From positions 124,001 to 188,000 of the forward strand of contig NZ_JBQCKK010000002.1 of the NCBI RefSeq assembly GCF_051967035.1: 64,000 nt of DNA. Direction: 5' to 3'. Position numbers and translations under genes: made by a program. This stretch comes from Brevibacillus sp051967035. Its GTDB lineage: Bacteria > Bacillota > Bacilli > Brevibacillales > Brevibacillaceae. The notes under the pieces are model-generated. The model made no database searches, was not told the origin of the DNA, and saw only the letters and a list, made by a program, of their open reading frames with translations. Of this stretch, positions 17,652-25,606 are shown in pieces (within the stretch, counting starts at the first letter, position 1; each line of letters starts with the position of its first letter).

Positions 17652-19328
17652 TCAAGGCGTGAGCCGTTTCTGTTTTCGTTGTTCGTCGAGCAGTCGCTCC
17701 ATCTGGCGGCGAACAGGCTCGACGGCGGGCGTGGCATGAACCGGAGCAGCGAGATTGCATGTTTCCTCTGGATCTGTTGTGAGATTGTACAATTCGTATT
17801 CGGGTGCGATGACCGGGGAATACCCGGCAGGCGATGGGGGCGCTGCGAAGTAACGGGAGTATTTCCACAGCTCCCGGTGTCCATGTAAAGCAGTCGGCAG
17901 ATAGGCGATGACGGTTTCGATGCGGTTCGGCTCGATGACGGAACGGTAGGGCTGGCCGAGCAGGCTAACTTGATGCTGTCCGTTTGTCACATCATCCTCC
18001 GACATGAAATACAGAGGCCCGGTATCGTTTGGAGCCGTTTCGCCGCCACCGAGAATCAGCGCGGACCAATCATTCCCTACCAGTCGGCGGACTTCGCTGT
18101 GAGTCAGCTGCAATTCCACGGAAATGGCGTCCACGTCCGCATGGGCACAGCCGAGCAGAGTGGGGAGAATATCCACATGGCTGGTCAGCCTTTCGGTAGA
18201 CAGCGGCTGTGGAAAAAGCAGCGGATTGTGGATGAGGAGCGGGAGGTGGATCGCTTCCTCGTAGGCGGAATACCATTTTTGATGGAGCCCGCCGTGCGCT
18301 CCCAGCAGCTCGCCGTGGTCGGATGTGAACAAAATCAGCGTTTCCGGGTAAAAGGATGTGGCCGTCAACGCTTGCAGCACCCGCATGATCTGGTGATCGG
18401 CATTTTTTTGCAGCTGGTAGTACAAACGGCGGTAAAAAGCTTCGTCGGAGATCGGTTGGAACGCTTGTGGATAAACCTCGCGATAGCTCGCCTGACAGCG
18501 CGGCTTCGTCGCAAGCGATTCATGCCGGGTCGGCGGCGGGGCGATTGCGGGCACGGATGGCTCTACTTCAAAGCGAAAAAGCGGAATCTGTGCCGAGATA
18601 TCCCCATAGAGGGCAATATCGTGTGGATTGACAAAAGAAGCGACGATGAGCCACGGCTGGTACGTCTCCGGGCGTGTGAGCCGACTTTTTTCCTGATCGA
18701 GCCATCCGAGCAGGCTGACAACCTCGCTGCCGTACACCACGTCCCGGCCGTTTACGCCGATGGCGGCGGAGGAGCCTGAATTGTGCGGGGCTCTGCCGTG
18801 CGGCTCAGGGCCGATCCAGCCGGAAAAGCCGTAGTCGTCCAGCCGATTGGCGAGCGAGTACAGCCGCTCTTTTTCCGGGTCGGGCATGCCTGTGCCGGAA
18901 TCGTAGCTCAGGATGGGCAGATGCGTGCCCGGTATCCAGATATCGCGATCGGATATGTGCCATTTGCCTTTGTAATACGTGCGGTAGCCGAGCGCGCGGA
19001 AGTAGTCGCCTATGGTAGGAACCGTGTTTTCATCGAGCCAAAACATGTCGCTGTCAGGGGAACGCTTGGCGGCGCCGCTCGTCTGGGTGACGCCGTGCAG
19101 GGACGGGTACTGCCCGGTAAACAGCGTGGCCCTGCTGGGGGAGCAGGCTGTCGCGCCGGCGTAATGGCGCCGGAACTCCAGGCCATGGCGGCGCAAAAAC
19201 GAATGAGCGGGAAGCGCTGCTTCACGCCAGGCCCGCACAGGGGCTTCCTCGTAGGCGGGCGGGTACCGCTCCTGATCGACCAGGATCAACAGGATGTTCG
19301 GACGAGCTTTGAAAGAGCGACTCGACAT
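17652..19328 (-). CDS. Sulfatase family hydrolase, cysteine type
   Basis: Hydrolyses a sulfate (or possibly phosphate/phosphonate) ester. The 558-residue protein has an N-terminal metal site in NILLILVDQ and the sulfatase signature CSPSR with Cys62. That Cys is converted to formylglycine by a maturase in active enzymes. FTSDHGELLGAHGGLHQKW is the second metal-binding block of the alkaline phosphatase fold. No signal peptide is seen, so it is likely cytoplasmic. The start at 19328 follows GGAGG. It sits beside a YeiH-type putative sulfate exporter in the same direction, which suggests release of sulfate inside the cell. No maturase gene is in the window. Substrate unknown. Confidence 0.9.
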   Translation of the reverse strand: MSSRSFKARPNILLILVDQERYPPAYEEAPVRAWREAALPAHSFLRRHGLEFRRHYAGATACSPSRATLFTGQYPSLHGVTQTSGAAKRSPDSDMFWLDENTVPTIGDYFRALGYRTYYKGKWHISDRDIWIPGTHLPILSYDSGTGMPDPEKERLYSLANRLDDYGFSGWIGPEPHGRAPHNSGSSAAIGVNGRDVVYGSEVVSLLGWLDQEKSRLTRPETYQPWLIVASFVNPHDIALYGDISAQIPLFRFEVEPSVPAIAPPPTRHESLATKPRCQASYREVYPQAFQPISDEAFYRRLYYQLQKNADHQIMRVLQALTATSFYPETLILFTSDHGELLGAHGGLHQKWYSAYEEAIHLPLLIHNPLLFPQPLSTERLTSHVDILPTLLGCAHADVDAISVELQLTHSEVRRLVGNDWSALILGGGETAPNDTGPLYFMSEDDVTNGQHQVSLLGQPYRSVIEPNRIETVIAYLPTALHGHRELWKYSRYFAAPPSPAGYSPVIAPEYELYNLTTDPEETCNLAAPVHATPAVEPVRRQMERLLDEQRKQKRLTP

Positions 19329-19397
19329 AGGGACGCCTCCAGATGAGATGTGCACACTATTATCAACATATGGGGATAAGCTTTGTCCTTATCCATC

Positions 19398-19423
19398 CAA
19401 AACGTCTGGCTGCGAGTCAGACG
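19398..19423 (-). terminator. Probable terminator of the YeiH-like gene
   Basis: On the minus strand CGTCTG and CAGACG form a hairpin followed by TTTTGG, just past the end of the exporter gene. A second hairpin (GGATAAG/CTTATCC) lies nearby. The short stem makes this tentative. Confidence 0.4.
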
Positions 19424-19442
19424 ACGCTGGCTTTTCCACAAA

Positions 19443-20522
19443 CTAGATCAGCACGTAGGAGAGCGCGGTCAACAAAAACGAGGTAATGGACATGGCGATC
19501 AGCGGCTTGGCCGCTTTTGTGCGCAGGGCACGCAGGTTGACGTTCAGTCCGAGACCGACCATCGCCATGGTCAGGACAAAGGTAGTCAATTGGGACACGC
19601 TGGTGTGGAAGGCTTCGGAGACGGGGAGATGCTTGCCGAGCACGTAGCTTCCGAGCAGGCTCATCGCCAGAAAGCCGAACAAAAACCAGGGAAATGCGAT
19701 GTGGGCTGCGCCTTGCCTTTTCCCGTTGCAATTTGTTCGCTTCATCCAGAACATCAAGAGAAAACAGAGCGGCACCAAAAGCAGCACCCGTCCCAGCTTG
19801 GCCAACAGTCCCATCGCCAAGGCATCTTGTCCGGCAGGTGCGGCAGCGAGTGCGACATGAGCGATTTCATGCAGGCTGATGCCCGACCACATGCCGTATT
19901 CGACTGCGGATATGGGCAGAAATGGGCGCAGGATGGTGTAGGCAATCGCGAAAAGGGTGCCGACGAGCGCGATGATGCCCACGCCAATGGCCGTATCCTC
20001 TTCTTTGGCCTGGATGAGCGGCGATACGGCGGCAATGGCCGCTGCTCCACAGACTCCGGTTCCTACGCCGAGCATGAGCGAGAGCGAGGGATCGGCTTTC
20101 AGCCACCGGGCGATCAGCACGGTAAGCGCGATAGAAAAAACGATAACGATTGCGTCGTAGGCGAGAAGCCCCAGACCTTGCTGCCAAACGACGGCAACAT
20201 TCAGCTTCAGACCGTACAAAATGATGGCGAATCGCAGCAAGCGCTTGGCGGAAAACTGAATCCCGGAACGAAGCATTTCCGGGTATCCCCAAAACTGGCG
20301 ATAGGCTACGGCGATCAGGATGGCGCAGGCCAATGGCCCGACCCGATCCAAGCCGGGTATAGTAGATAACCCGTAGCCCAGGAGCGCGATGACGAAGGTG
20401 AAGGCGACACCGCCGAGCCACAAGGAGAATGGGGCAGGCTTGTTTTTTTGCTCGCTGTCGGGCAGGACAGAAGTCTGGCTGCTGTCGTTCCATGCCGTGC
20501 TTTTATACAGCGGAGAAGCCAA
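19443..20522 (-). CDS. YeiH/UPF0324 family putative sulfate exporter
   Basis: Integral membrane protein of 359 residues with about ten hydrophobic segments. It matches the YeiH family, annotated as putative sulfate exporters but without firm biochemical proof. Recognisable family segments are ILYGLKLN near residue 110, GVGTGVCGAAAIAA near 155 and the EYGMWSGISLHEIAHVALA block near 230. The start is TTG 20522 with AGGAGT 8 bases before it. The divergent neighbour is a LysR regulator, the same arrangement as yeiH-yeiE in enterobacteria. The sulfatase gene lies downstream in the same direction, 114 bp away. The sulfate role is inference from name and context. Confidence 0.88.
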   Translation of the reverse strand: MASPLYKSTAWNDSSQTSVLPDSEQKNKPAPFSLWLGGVAFTFVIALLGYGLSTIPGLDRVGPLACAILIAVAYRQFWGYPEMLRSGIQFSAKRLLRFAIILYGLKLNVAVVWQQGLGLLAYDAIVIVFSIALTVLIARWLKADPSLSLMLGVGTGVCGAAAIAAVSPLIQAKEEDTAIGVGIIALVGTLFAIAYTILRPFLPISAVEYGMWSGISLHEIAHVALAAAPAGQDALAMGLLAKLGRVLLLVPLCFLLMFWMKRTNCNGKRQGAAHIAFPWFLFGFLAMSLLGSYVLGKHLPVSEAFHTSVSQLTTFVLTMAMVGLGLNVNLRALRTKAAKPLIAMSITSFLLTALSYVLI

Positions 20523-20592
20523 TTGCGATCACTCCTCGAACGAATTTGACAAACCAAGCATAAAACAATGCTTACCATAAGAAAAATAAATC

Positions 20593-20609
20593 ATTACAAT
20601 GATGATAAT
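20593..20609. promoter_or_regulatory. Candidate LysR-type binding site
   Basis: ATTA-N9-TAAT is a partial palindrome fitting the LysR T-N11-A pattern. It lies in the AT-rich divergent region between the exporter and the LysR gene, where autoregulation and target control are expected. Confidence 0.4.
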
Positions 20610-20663
20610 AAGTAAATCTATATAGTTATTGGGAAGCTGTTGGGAAAGGAGAGGGGATGCTGC

Positions 20664-21560
20664 ATGGATCAGCAACTGCGCGTGTTTGTCACGGTCGCAG
20701 ACAGGCAAAATTTTTCGCGGGCCGCCGAAGAATTGCACATGACGCAGCCAGCCGTCAGCCAATACATTCTCTCGCTGGAGCGGGCGATTGGAACGAAGCT
20801 GCTGGAACGCAGCAACAAATACGTCAGGCTGAATAAGGCAGGGGAGATCGTCTATCATCATGCACGGGAAATTTTAGGGCTGTACACGCGTATGCAGAGC
20901 CTGGTCGACGATTTGATGAGCACGCCGAGCGGACGTTTGACGATTGGCGCCAGCTATACGTATGGCGAGTACGTGTTGCCTCACGTGATTGCACGGCTAC
21001 GCAAGGATTATCCCTTGATTACGCCGACGATCACGATACACAATTCCACGGTCATCGCTGACCTGGTAGCGACCCGGCAGCTGGATGTCGGGATCGTGGA
21101 GGGGGAGTACGTGAATGAAAAGATGTGCATCGAGCCGTTTGCCGACGATCGCATGTACGTGATCGCCTCTCCCCGTCATCGGCTGGCGGGCCAAGAAACG
21201 GTGGAGATCAGCGAGCTGATGCAGGAAACGTGGATTGTGCGGGAGGAAGGCTCGGGGACGAGGGAAGCGGCGGAAAAGATGTTTCGCCAGCTCCAATTCC
21301 AGCCTCCGAAACGAATGGAGTTCGGCAGTACGCAGGTGATTAAGGAATCGGTAGAAGCCGGCCTCGGAATCAGTCTCTTGTCCTATTGGGCGATCCGCAA
21401 AGAGCGACAATTGGGGACGCTCTGCACGTTGAAAGTCACGGGAACGCCCGTGACGCGGGATTTTTCGCTGGTGACGAAATCGAACGAGTTTCAGACGCGA
21501 GCATTGGAGATTTTCATGGACCTGATTCGCTCCCACGTACCGGAGGGATCGCACGTCTGA
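20664..21560 (+). CDS. LysR family transcriptional regulator (YeiE/CysL-like)
   Basis: DNA-binding regulator of 298 residues. The N-terminal winged helix-turn-helix reads FVTVADRQNFSRAAEELHMTQPAVSQYI at about residues 8-35. The rest forms the two-lobed effector domain, including DVGIVEGEYV. The start ATG 20664 is chosen because AAGGAGAGG precedes it; an upstream in-frame codon at 20640 lacks a site. It is divergent from the YeiH-type exporter and probably controls it. YeiE and CysL relatives respond to sulfur compounds, so a sulfur-linked effector is plausible but unproven. Confidence 0.92.
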   Translation: MDQQLRVFVTVADRQNFSRAAEELHMTQPAVSQYILSLERAIGTKLLERSNKYVRLNKAGEIVYHHAREILGLYTRMQSLVDDLMSTPSGRLTIGASYTYGEYVLPHVIARLRKDYPLITPTITIHNSTVIADLVATRQLDVGIVEGEYVNEKMCIEPFADDRMYVIASPRHRLAGQETVEISELMQETWIVREEGSGTREAAEKMFRQLQFQPPKRMEFGSTQVIKESVEAGLGISLLSYWAIRKERQLGTLCTLKVTGTPVTRDFSLVTKSNEFQTRALEIFMDLIRSHVPEGSHV

Positions 21561-21606
21561 TACACGTCCAAACAAGAAAGCGACGCCATGCGCCAGACGC
21601 AAATAC

Positions 21607-21620
21607 CGAAACCGCTTGCA
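21607..21620 (+). promoter_or_regulatory. Candidate cre (CcpA) site of the eut operon
   Basis: CGAAACCGCTTGCA matches 12 of 14 positions of the cre consensus, including the central CG, and overlaps the -35 of the eut promoter. Catabolite repression of ethanolamine use is expected. Confidence 0.45.
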
Positions 21621-21644
21621 TTTTTTCCTGCCCTGTCTTACAGT
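21616..21644 (+). promoter_or_regulatory. Promoter of the eut operon
   Basis: TTGCAT and TACAGT are separated by 17 bp. The predicted start near 21651 gives a ~150-base leader ending in the antiterminator/terminator element before eutL. Confidence 0.65.
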
Positions 21645-21705
21645 AGAAGCAGGAATCAGATCACACCACTGGCGTGAATGGATCCGAACAAGTGAATAGA
21701 TAAAA

Positions 21706-21762
21706 GGCAAAGGTGCCCTGGAACACGGAGTCTTGTTCTCTCGTGTGTAGGCACCTTTTTTT
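21706..21762 (+). promoter_or_regulatory. EutV-type ANTAR antiterminator overlapping a terminator (leader 1)
   Basis: GGC-AAAGGU-GCC (21706-21717) is a hairpin with a hexaloop carrying A1 and G4, the hallmark of RNA sites bound by ANTAR proteins such as EutV. Its 3' half is the 5' arm of a rho-independent terminator: GGTGCC pairs with GGCACC at 21750-21755, an inner ACACG/CGTGT stem adds stability, and seven T follow. The two structures exclude each other, as in enterococcal eut leaders. A tandem P1 hairpin is expected upstream; the best candidate is around 21658-21684 with loop ACUGGC, but its stem is weak. Confidence 0.72.
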
Positions 21763-21804
21763 GCGTTTGGAAAAGGGAAGGGGTCGGAAAGGAGTGTGAC
21801 ACGC

Positions 21805-22455
21805 ATGGAAAAACCCATTCGAGCGACGCCGCTTGCGATTCGAATGATTCCCAACGTCGATCCACAATTAGCGGAGAAGCTGAACCTGCCTCCCTCTATC
21901 CGGAGTGTGGGAATGCTCACCTCCACCATTGACGATGTGGGCTATACAGCCATGGACGAGGCGACAAAAAAGGCAGCCGTCGAAGTGATTTACGCCAAGT
22001 CGTTTTACGCAGGCTCTGGGCACGCTTCCGGTCCGTTGTCCGGCGAGTTCATCGGCATCATCGGAGGAGCGACGCCATCGGAGGTCCAGAGCGGTATTGA
22101 TGCAGCCGTTGCCTTCATGGAAAGCGGGGCATGCTTTTACTCGTTGAATGAAGAGGGGACGCATGCGTATTACGCACATGTCGTGTCGCGGACGGGCAGC
22201 TACTTGTCCGGGCTTGCCGGCATCAGGGAAGGGGAGCCGCTCGCCTATCTGATCGCTCCGCCGCTTGAAGCCGTGTACGGGATCGATTCTGCTCTCAAGG
22301 CAGCAGATGTACAGATGGTGCAGTTTTTTGGTCCGCCCACGGAAACCAACTTCGGGGGAGCGCTGCTTACAGGAAGCCAATCGGCATGCACCGCAGCAGC
22401 CGCTGCCTTTGCCGATGCCGTAAGAGACGTCGCCCGACAGCCAGTCAAACGATAA
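21805..22455 (+). CDS. eutL: Ethanolamine microcompartment shell protein EutL (BMC-T)
   Basis: Trimer-forming shell protein of 216 residues (E. coli EutL has 219) with two fused BMC folds. The N terminus, TPLAIRMIPNVDPQLAEKL, and the HASGPLSGEFIGIIGG segment are characteristic. EutL pores can open and close and are thought to pass larger cofactors. The ATG at 21805 follows AAAGGAG by 10 bases; a GTG at 21796 is too close to that site. It is the first gene after the regulated terminator, so its expression depends on EutV antitermination. Confidence 0.95.
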   Translation: MEKPIRATPLAIRMIPNVDPQLAEKLNLPPSIRSVGMLTSTIDDVGYTAMDEATKKAAVEVIYAKSFYAGSGHASGPLSGEFIGIIGGATPSEVQSGIDAAVAFMESGACFYSLNEEGTHAYYAHVVSRTGSYLSGLAGIREGEPLAYLIAPPLEAVYGIDSALKAADVQMVQFFGPPTETNFGGALLTGSQSACTAAAAAFADAVRDVARQPVKR

Positions 22456-22489
22456 CAGGGATTTTCCCTCTTGAAGGGGAGGAATGGAT

Positions 22490-22984
22490 ATGCGCGCTCA
22501 TGCATACTCACTGGGCATGATTGAGACGCTGGGCTTGCCCGCGCTCATCGCGGCCGCCGATGCTGCTGCAAAAGCGGCAGACGTCAAGGTCGTTACTTAT
22601 GAAGGCGCGGATGCAGGGATTGTGACCGTGTACGTAATCGGGGATGTCTCTTCGGTACAGGCAGCCGTAGACGCCGGCGCTGACGCAGCAAGACGCGTCG
22701 GACGGTTGCTGCACTCCCACGTCATCCCGCGCCCGGATGAGAATGTTTTCAAAATGATGAAAAATCTGATGCGTTCGGAAGCGAAGGAAGAAGCCAAGCC
22801 CCAGCCTGTACAGGAAAAACCAGCCTCACCGCTGGCAGAGCAATCGATTAACGACCTGCGCAAGCTGGCCCGCTCGATTGCGGATTTCCCGCTTTCGACC
22901 AATGACATCCATACGGCGAAGAAGGAAGAGTTGATTCGCCTGATTGAAGCAAAGCAGCAAGGCGGAGGTGACAAAGCCGAATGA
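22490..22984 (+). CDS. BMC-H shell protein with C-terminal helical extension (EutK-like)
   Basis: Protein of 164 residues. Residues ~1-90 form one BMC domain (SLGMIETLGLPALIAAADAAAKAADV). An acidic/Pro-Gln linker follows, then a ~40-residue C-terminal domain containing INDLRKLARSIADFP and AKKEELIRLIEAK. That tail resembles SAP or Rho N-terminal nucleic-acid-binding motifs; E. coli EutK also has a BMC domain plus a C-terminal nucleic-acid-binding-like helix-turn-helix domain, but the tails are not clearly alike. The start ATG 22490 is spaced 7 bases from AGGGGAGG; the ATG at 22484 is too close. Its last codons overlap the eutE start (ATGA). It is probably a minor shell component. Confidence 0.85.
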   Translation: MRAHAYSLGMIETLGLPALIAAADAAAKAADVKVVTYEGADAGIVTVYVIGDVSSVQAAVDAGADAARRVGRLLHSHVIPRPDENVFKMMKNLMRSEAKEEAKPQPVQEKPASPLAEQSINDLRKLARSIADFPLSTNDIHTAKKEELIRLIEAKQQGGGDKAE

Positions 22985-24474
22985 CACTGGACGCTGATTT
23001 GTACTCCATTCAGGAAGTGCGCACGTACCTCGCCCAGGCGAAGGAAGCGCAGGCGAAGCTTGCTACCTACACCCAGGAGCAGATCGACAGAATCATCGCA
23101 GCGATGTCCAAGGCAGGCGTGGAACATGCCGAGCGATTGGCCGCTCTGGCGGTGGAGGAAACCGGCTTCGGAAACGTTCCGGACAAACGAATGAAAAACT
23201 TGTTCGCTGCCCAGGATGTCTACGCTTCCATCAAAGAGGTGAGGACGGTTGGCATCATTCGCAAAGACGAGGAGAACAAGGTGTGGGAAGTGGCCCAGCC
23301 GGTAGGGATTGTCGCCGGGATCGTGCCGTCCACCAACCCGACCTCGACGGTTATTTTCAAGTCGATGATCGCACTCAAAGCGCGTAACGCGATTGTCTTC
23401 AGTCCGCACCCGTCGGCAGCCAGGTGCACGCTGGAAGCAGCGCGACTGATGGCGCAGGCCGCTGTGCAGGCCGGGGCGCCGGAAGGCTTGATCCATTGCG
23501 TGAGCAAGCCGACGCTTTCGGCTACAAACGAGCTGATGAAGCACAAGCTGACCAACGTGATTCTCGCCACAGGCGGTACGCCAATGGTGCGGGCCGCGTA
23601 CAGCTCCGGCAAGCCTGCGTACGGTGTCGGACCCGGAAACGTCCCGGTCTACATCCACCACAGCGCTGACCTCGCTGCTGCTGCCAAGCGAATCGTGCAG
23701 AGCAAGACCTTTGACTACGGCACCATCTGCGCCTCGGAGCAGGCACTGGTGGTCGAGGAAGCGGTCAAGCATCAGGTGATTGCCGCTTTGAAGCGCGAAG
23801 GGGCCTACTTCTTGGACGAGAACGAGAAGGCCAAAGTAGCCGCCATCATCATGGTCAACGGTTCGCTCAACGCCCAAATCGTCGGCCGCTCCCCGCACGT
23901 CATCGCGCAAATGGCAGGCATCTCGATTCCGGCCGAAACGCGCGTGCTGGTGGCCGAAGAGACAGGAGTAGGCAAAGAGTATCCGCTGTCCGTGGAAAAG
24001 CTGGCGCCGATTCTCGCTCTCTACACCGTTCAGGGTGACAATGAGGCGTTTGCCCGCTGCCGCGAGCTGCTCACGCACGGCGGCTTGGGCCACACCGCCG
24101 GGATTCACGCCCAGGATGAAAACGTCATCGCATCTTACGGCCAGGCGATGCCGGCTTCCCGCATCCCGGTCAATACCGGAACCACCTTCGGGGGCATCGG
24201 CGCCACGACTGGCGTGCAGCCGTCCTTTACGCTCGGGTGCGGTTCTTTCGGGAACAACATCACCTCCGACAACATCGGTCCCAAGCATCTTTTCAACATC
24301 AAGCGCGTCGCGTTCGGTGTCAGGGAAATGCCGGAGTCTGCGCCCGCGCAGGCCGCGCAAGCGACACAGGCGGAGGAAGCGGTCCTGCAAGCTGTCTCTT
24401 CGCTGCATGTCGGCTTGAGCCGCGAAGAGATCAAAAACATAATTAAATCGGTTTTAACAGAAATGACGTCTTAA
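22981..24474 (+). CDS. eutE: Acetaldehyde dehydrogenase (CoA-acylating) EutE
   Basis: Converts acetaldehyde, NAD and CoA to acetyl-CoA inside the microcompartment. The 497-residue protein has the nucleophile Cys250 in YGTICASEQ, the GVGPGNVPVYI segment and the TFGGIGATTGVQPSFTLGCG block of the EutE/PduP family. The last ~20 residues (LSREEIKNIIKSVLTEM) form an amphipathic helix of the kind used as an encapsulation peptide. Enterobacterial EutE carries it at the N terminus, so its place here is unusual. A Gln/Ala-rich linker (about 455-475) separates it from the enzyme. The start overlaps the preceding stop. Confidence 0.96.
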   Translation: MTLDADLYSIQEVRTYLAQAKEAQAKLATYTQEQIDRIIAAMSKAGVEHAERLAALAVEETGFGNVPDKRMKNLFAAQDVYASIKEVRTVGIIRKDEENKVWEVAQPVGIVAGIVPSTNPTSTVIFKSMIALKARNAIVFSPHPSAARCTLEAARLMAQAAVQAGAPEGLIHCVSKPTLSATNELMKHKLTNVILATGGTPMVRAAYSSGKPAYGVGPGNVPVYIHHSADLAAAAKRIVQSKTFDYGTICASEQALVVEEAVKHQVIAALKREGAYFLDENEKAKVAAIIMVNGSLNAQIVGRSPHVIAQMAGISIPAETRVLVAEETGVGKEYPLSVEKLAPILALYTVQGDNEAFARCRELLTHGGLGHTAGIHAQDENVIASYGQAMPASRIPVNTGTTFGGIGATTGVQPSFTLGCGSFGNNITSDNIGPKHLFNIKRVAFGVREMPESAPAQAAQATQAEEAVLQAVSSLHVGLSREEIKNIIKSVLTEMTS

Positions 24475-24516
24475 AATAGTAAAAAATTGTCCATATAATG
24501 AAGGAGGAATAAAAAA

Positions 24517-24804
24517 ATGGCTGGAGAAATGTCCGCATTGGGAATGGTAGAAACAAAGGGCTTGGTAGGAGCCGTTGAAGCTGCTGACGCAATGGTCAAA
24601 GCAGCGAACGTCAAACTGATTGGCAAAGTACACGTGGGTGGCGGTCTCGTAACCGTCATGGTACGTGGTGACGTAGGTGCAGTAAAAGCTTCCACGGACG
24701 CAGGCGCCGCTGCTGCCGAAAAAGTAGGCGAGCTTGTATCTGTACACGTCATTCCACGTCCACACGGAGACATTGAACTGATCCTGCCTAAGCTCGAAGG
24801 GTAA
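24517..24804 (+). CDS. eutM: Major shell protein EutM (BMC-H)
   Basis: Hexamer-forming shell protein of 95 residues, the expected bulk component of the compartment facets. It is one BMC domain: ALGMVETKGLVGAVEAADAMVKAANV, then GGGLVTVMVRGDVGAVKASTDAG, then VHVIPRPHGDIE. Its ATG has a strong GAAGGAGG site. The 42-bp gap before it is AT-rich and may add translation strength, which suits a highly made protein. Homologous to, but shorter than, the EutK-like protein upstream. Confidence 0.96.
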   Translation: MAGEMSALGMVETKGLVGAVEAADAMVKAANVKLIGKVHVGGGLVTVMVRGDVGAVKASTDAGAAAAEKVGELVSVHVIPRPHGDIELILPKLEG

Positions 24805-24810
24805 TCCTCG

Positions 24811-25590
24811 ATGGCAGTTATTACAGAAGCAGCATTGCGAGCCATGCATAAAACTGGCATTCCCAACCCTTTTCTTCTGGAGAAAGGGGATAAAATCACA
24901 CCAGCAGCGGCAGATTTCTTGAAAGGAAGAGGGATTCAAGTGAAATCATTCGAAGAACAACAGCAGCAACCTTCCACCAATCAAACTGCCGAGGCAGTAC
25001 AGGAAATTCCCCTGGGTGTTTCCAATCGCCACGTTCATTTGTCGCCAGAGGATGTGGAGAAGCTTTTTGGCGCGGGCCATCAATTGACGCCGATGCGCGA
25101 TCTGTCCCAGCCTGGCCAGTTTGCTTGCCAGGAAACGGTGACCATCGTAGGACCAAAAGGCAGCATTCACGGCGTGCGGGTTCTGGGACCGGCGCGTGGA
25201 GCGACACAAGTGGAAATCTCCCGGACTGACGGCTTTGCGCTGGGCGTCCATGCGCCTGTGCGGATGTCTGGCGATATTGAAGGGACTCCGGGTCTGGTAC
25301 TGGTAACAGCCAAAGGCACCGTCGTATTGGACAAAGGTGTGATTGTAGCCAAGCGGCACGTTCACATGTCTCCGGCGGATGCCGAGCGGTTCCAGGTGAA
25401 GGATGGCGATACGCTGATCCTGGCTACCCAGAGTGACCGCCCTGTTATCTTTCCGGATGTGGTGGTTCGCGTACATCCGCAATTCGCGCTCGATTTCCAT
25501 GTCGATCTGGATGAAGGGAATGCCGCCAATTTGAAAACGGGCGACCGGGTAAAAGTGATCGGCAAGAACGGCCAATTTTACTCCGGCTAA
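24811..25590 (+). CDS. PduL-type phosphate acyltransferase with extra N-terminal module
   Basis: Converts acetyl-CoA and phosphate to acetyl phosphate and CoA, recycling CoA inside the compartment. The PduL core spans ~65-259 of 259 residues, with zinc-binding histidines in SNRHVHLS (His74, His76) and KRHVHMS (His183, His185). The first ~48 residues are not part of the usual PduL fold. They resemble the N-terminal module of EutT (ITEAALR... ITPAAADFLKGRGIQV), and a Gln-rich linker follows. The same module appears at the C terminus of the next protein. The start is 6 bases after eutM's stop. Confidence 0.9.
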   Translation: MAVITEAALRAMHKTGIPNPFLLEKGDKITPAAADFLKGRGIQVKSFEEQQQQPSTNQTAEAVQEIPLGVSNRHVHLSPEDVEKLFGAGHQLTPMRDLSQPGQFACQETVTIVGPKGSIHGVRVLGPARGATQVEISRTDGFALGVHAPVRMSGDIEGTPGLVLVTAKGTVVLDKGVIVAKRHVHMSPADAERFQVKDGDTLILATQSDRPVIFPDVVVRVHPQFALDFHVDLDEGNAANLKTGDRVKVIGKNGQFYSG

Positions 25591-25606
25591 CGGAGGTAGA
25601 ACTTTG

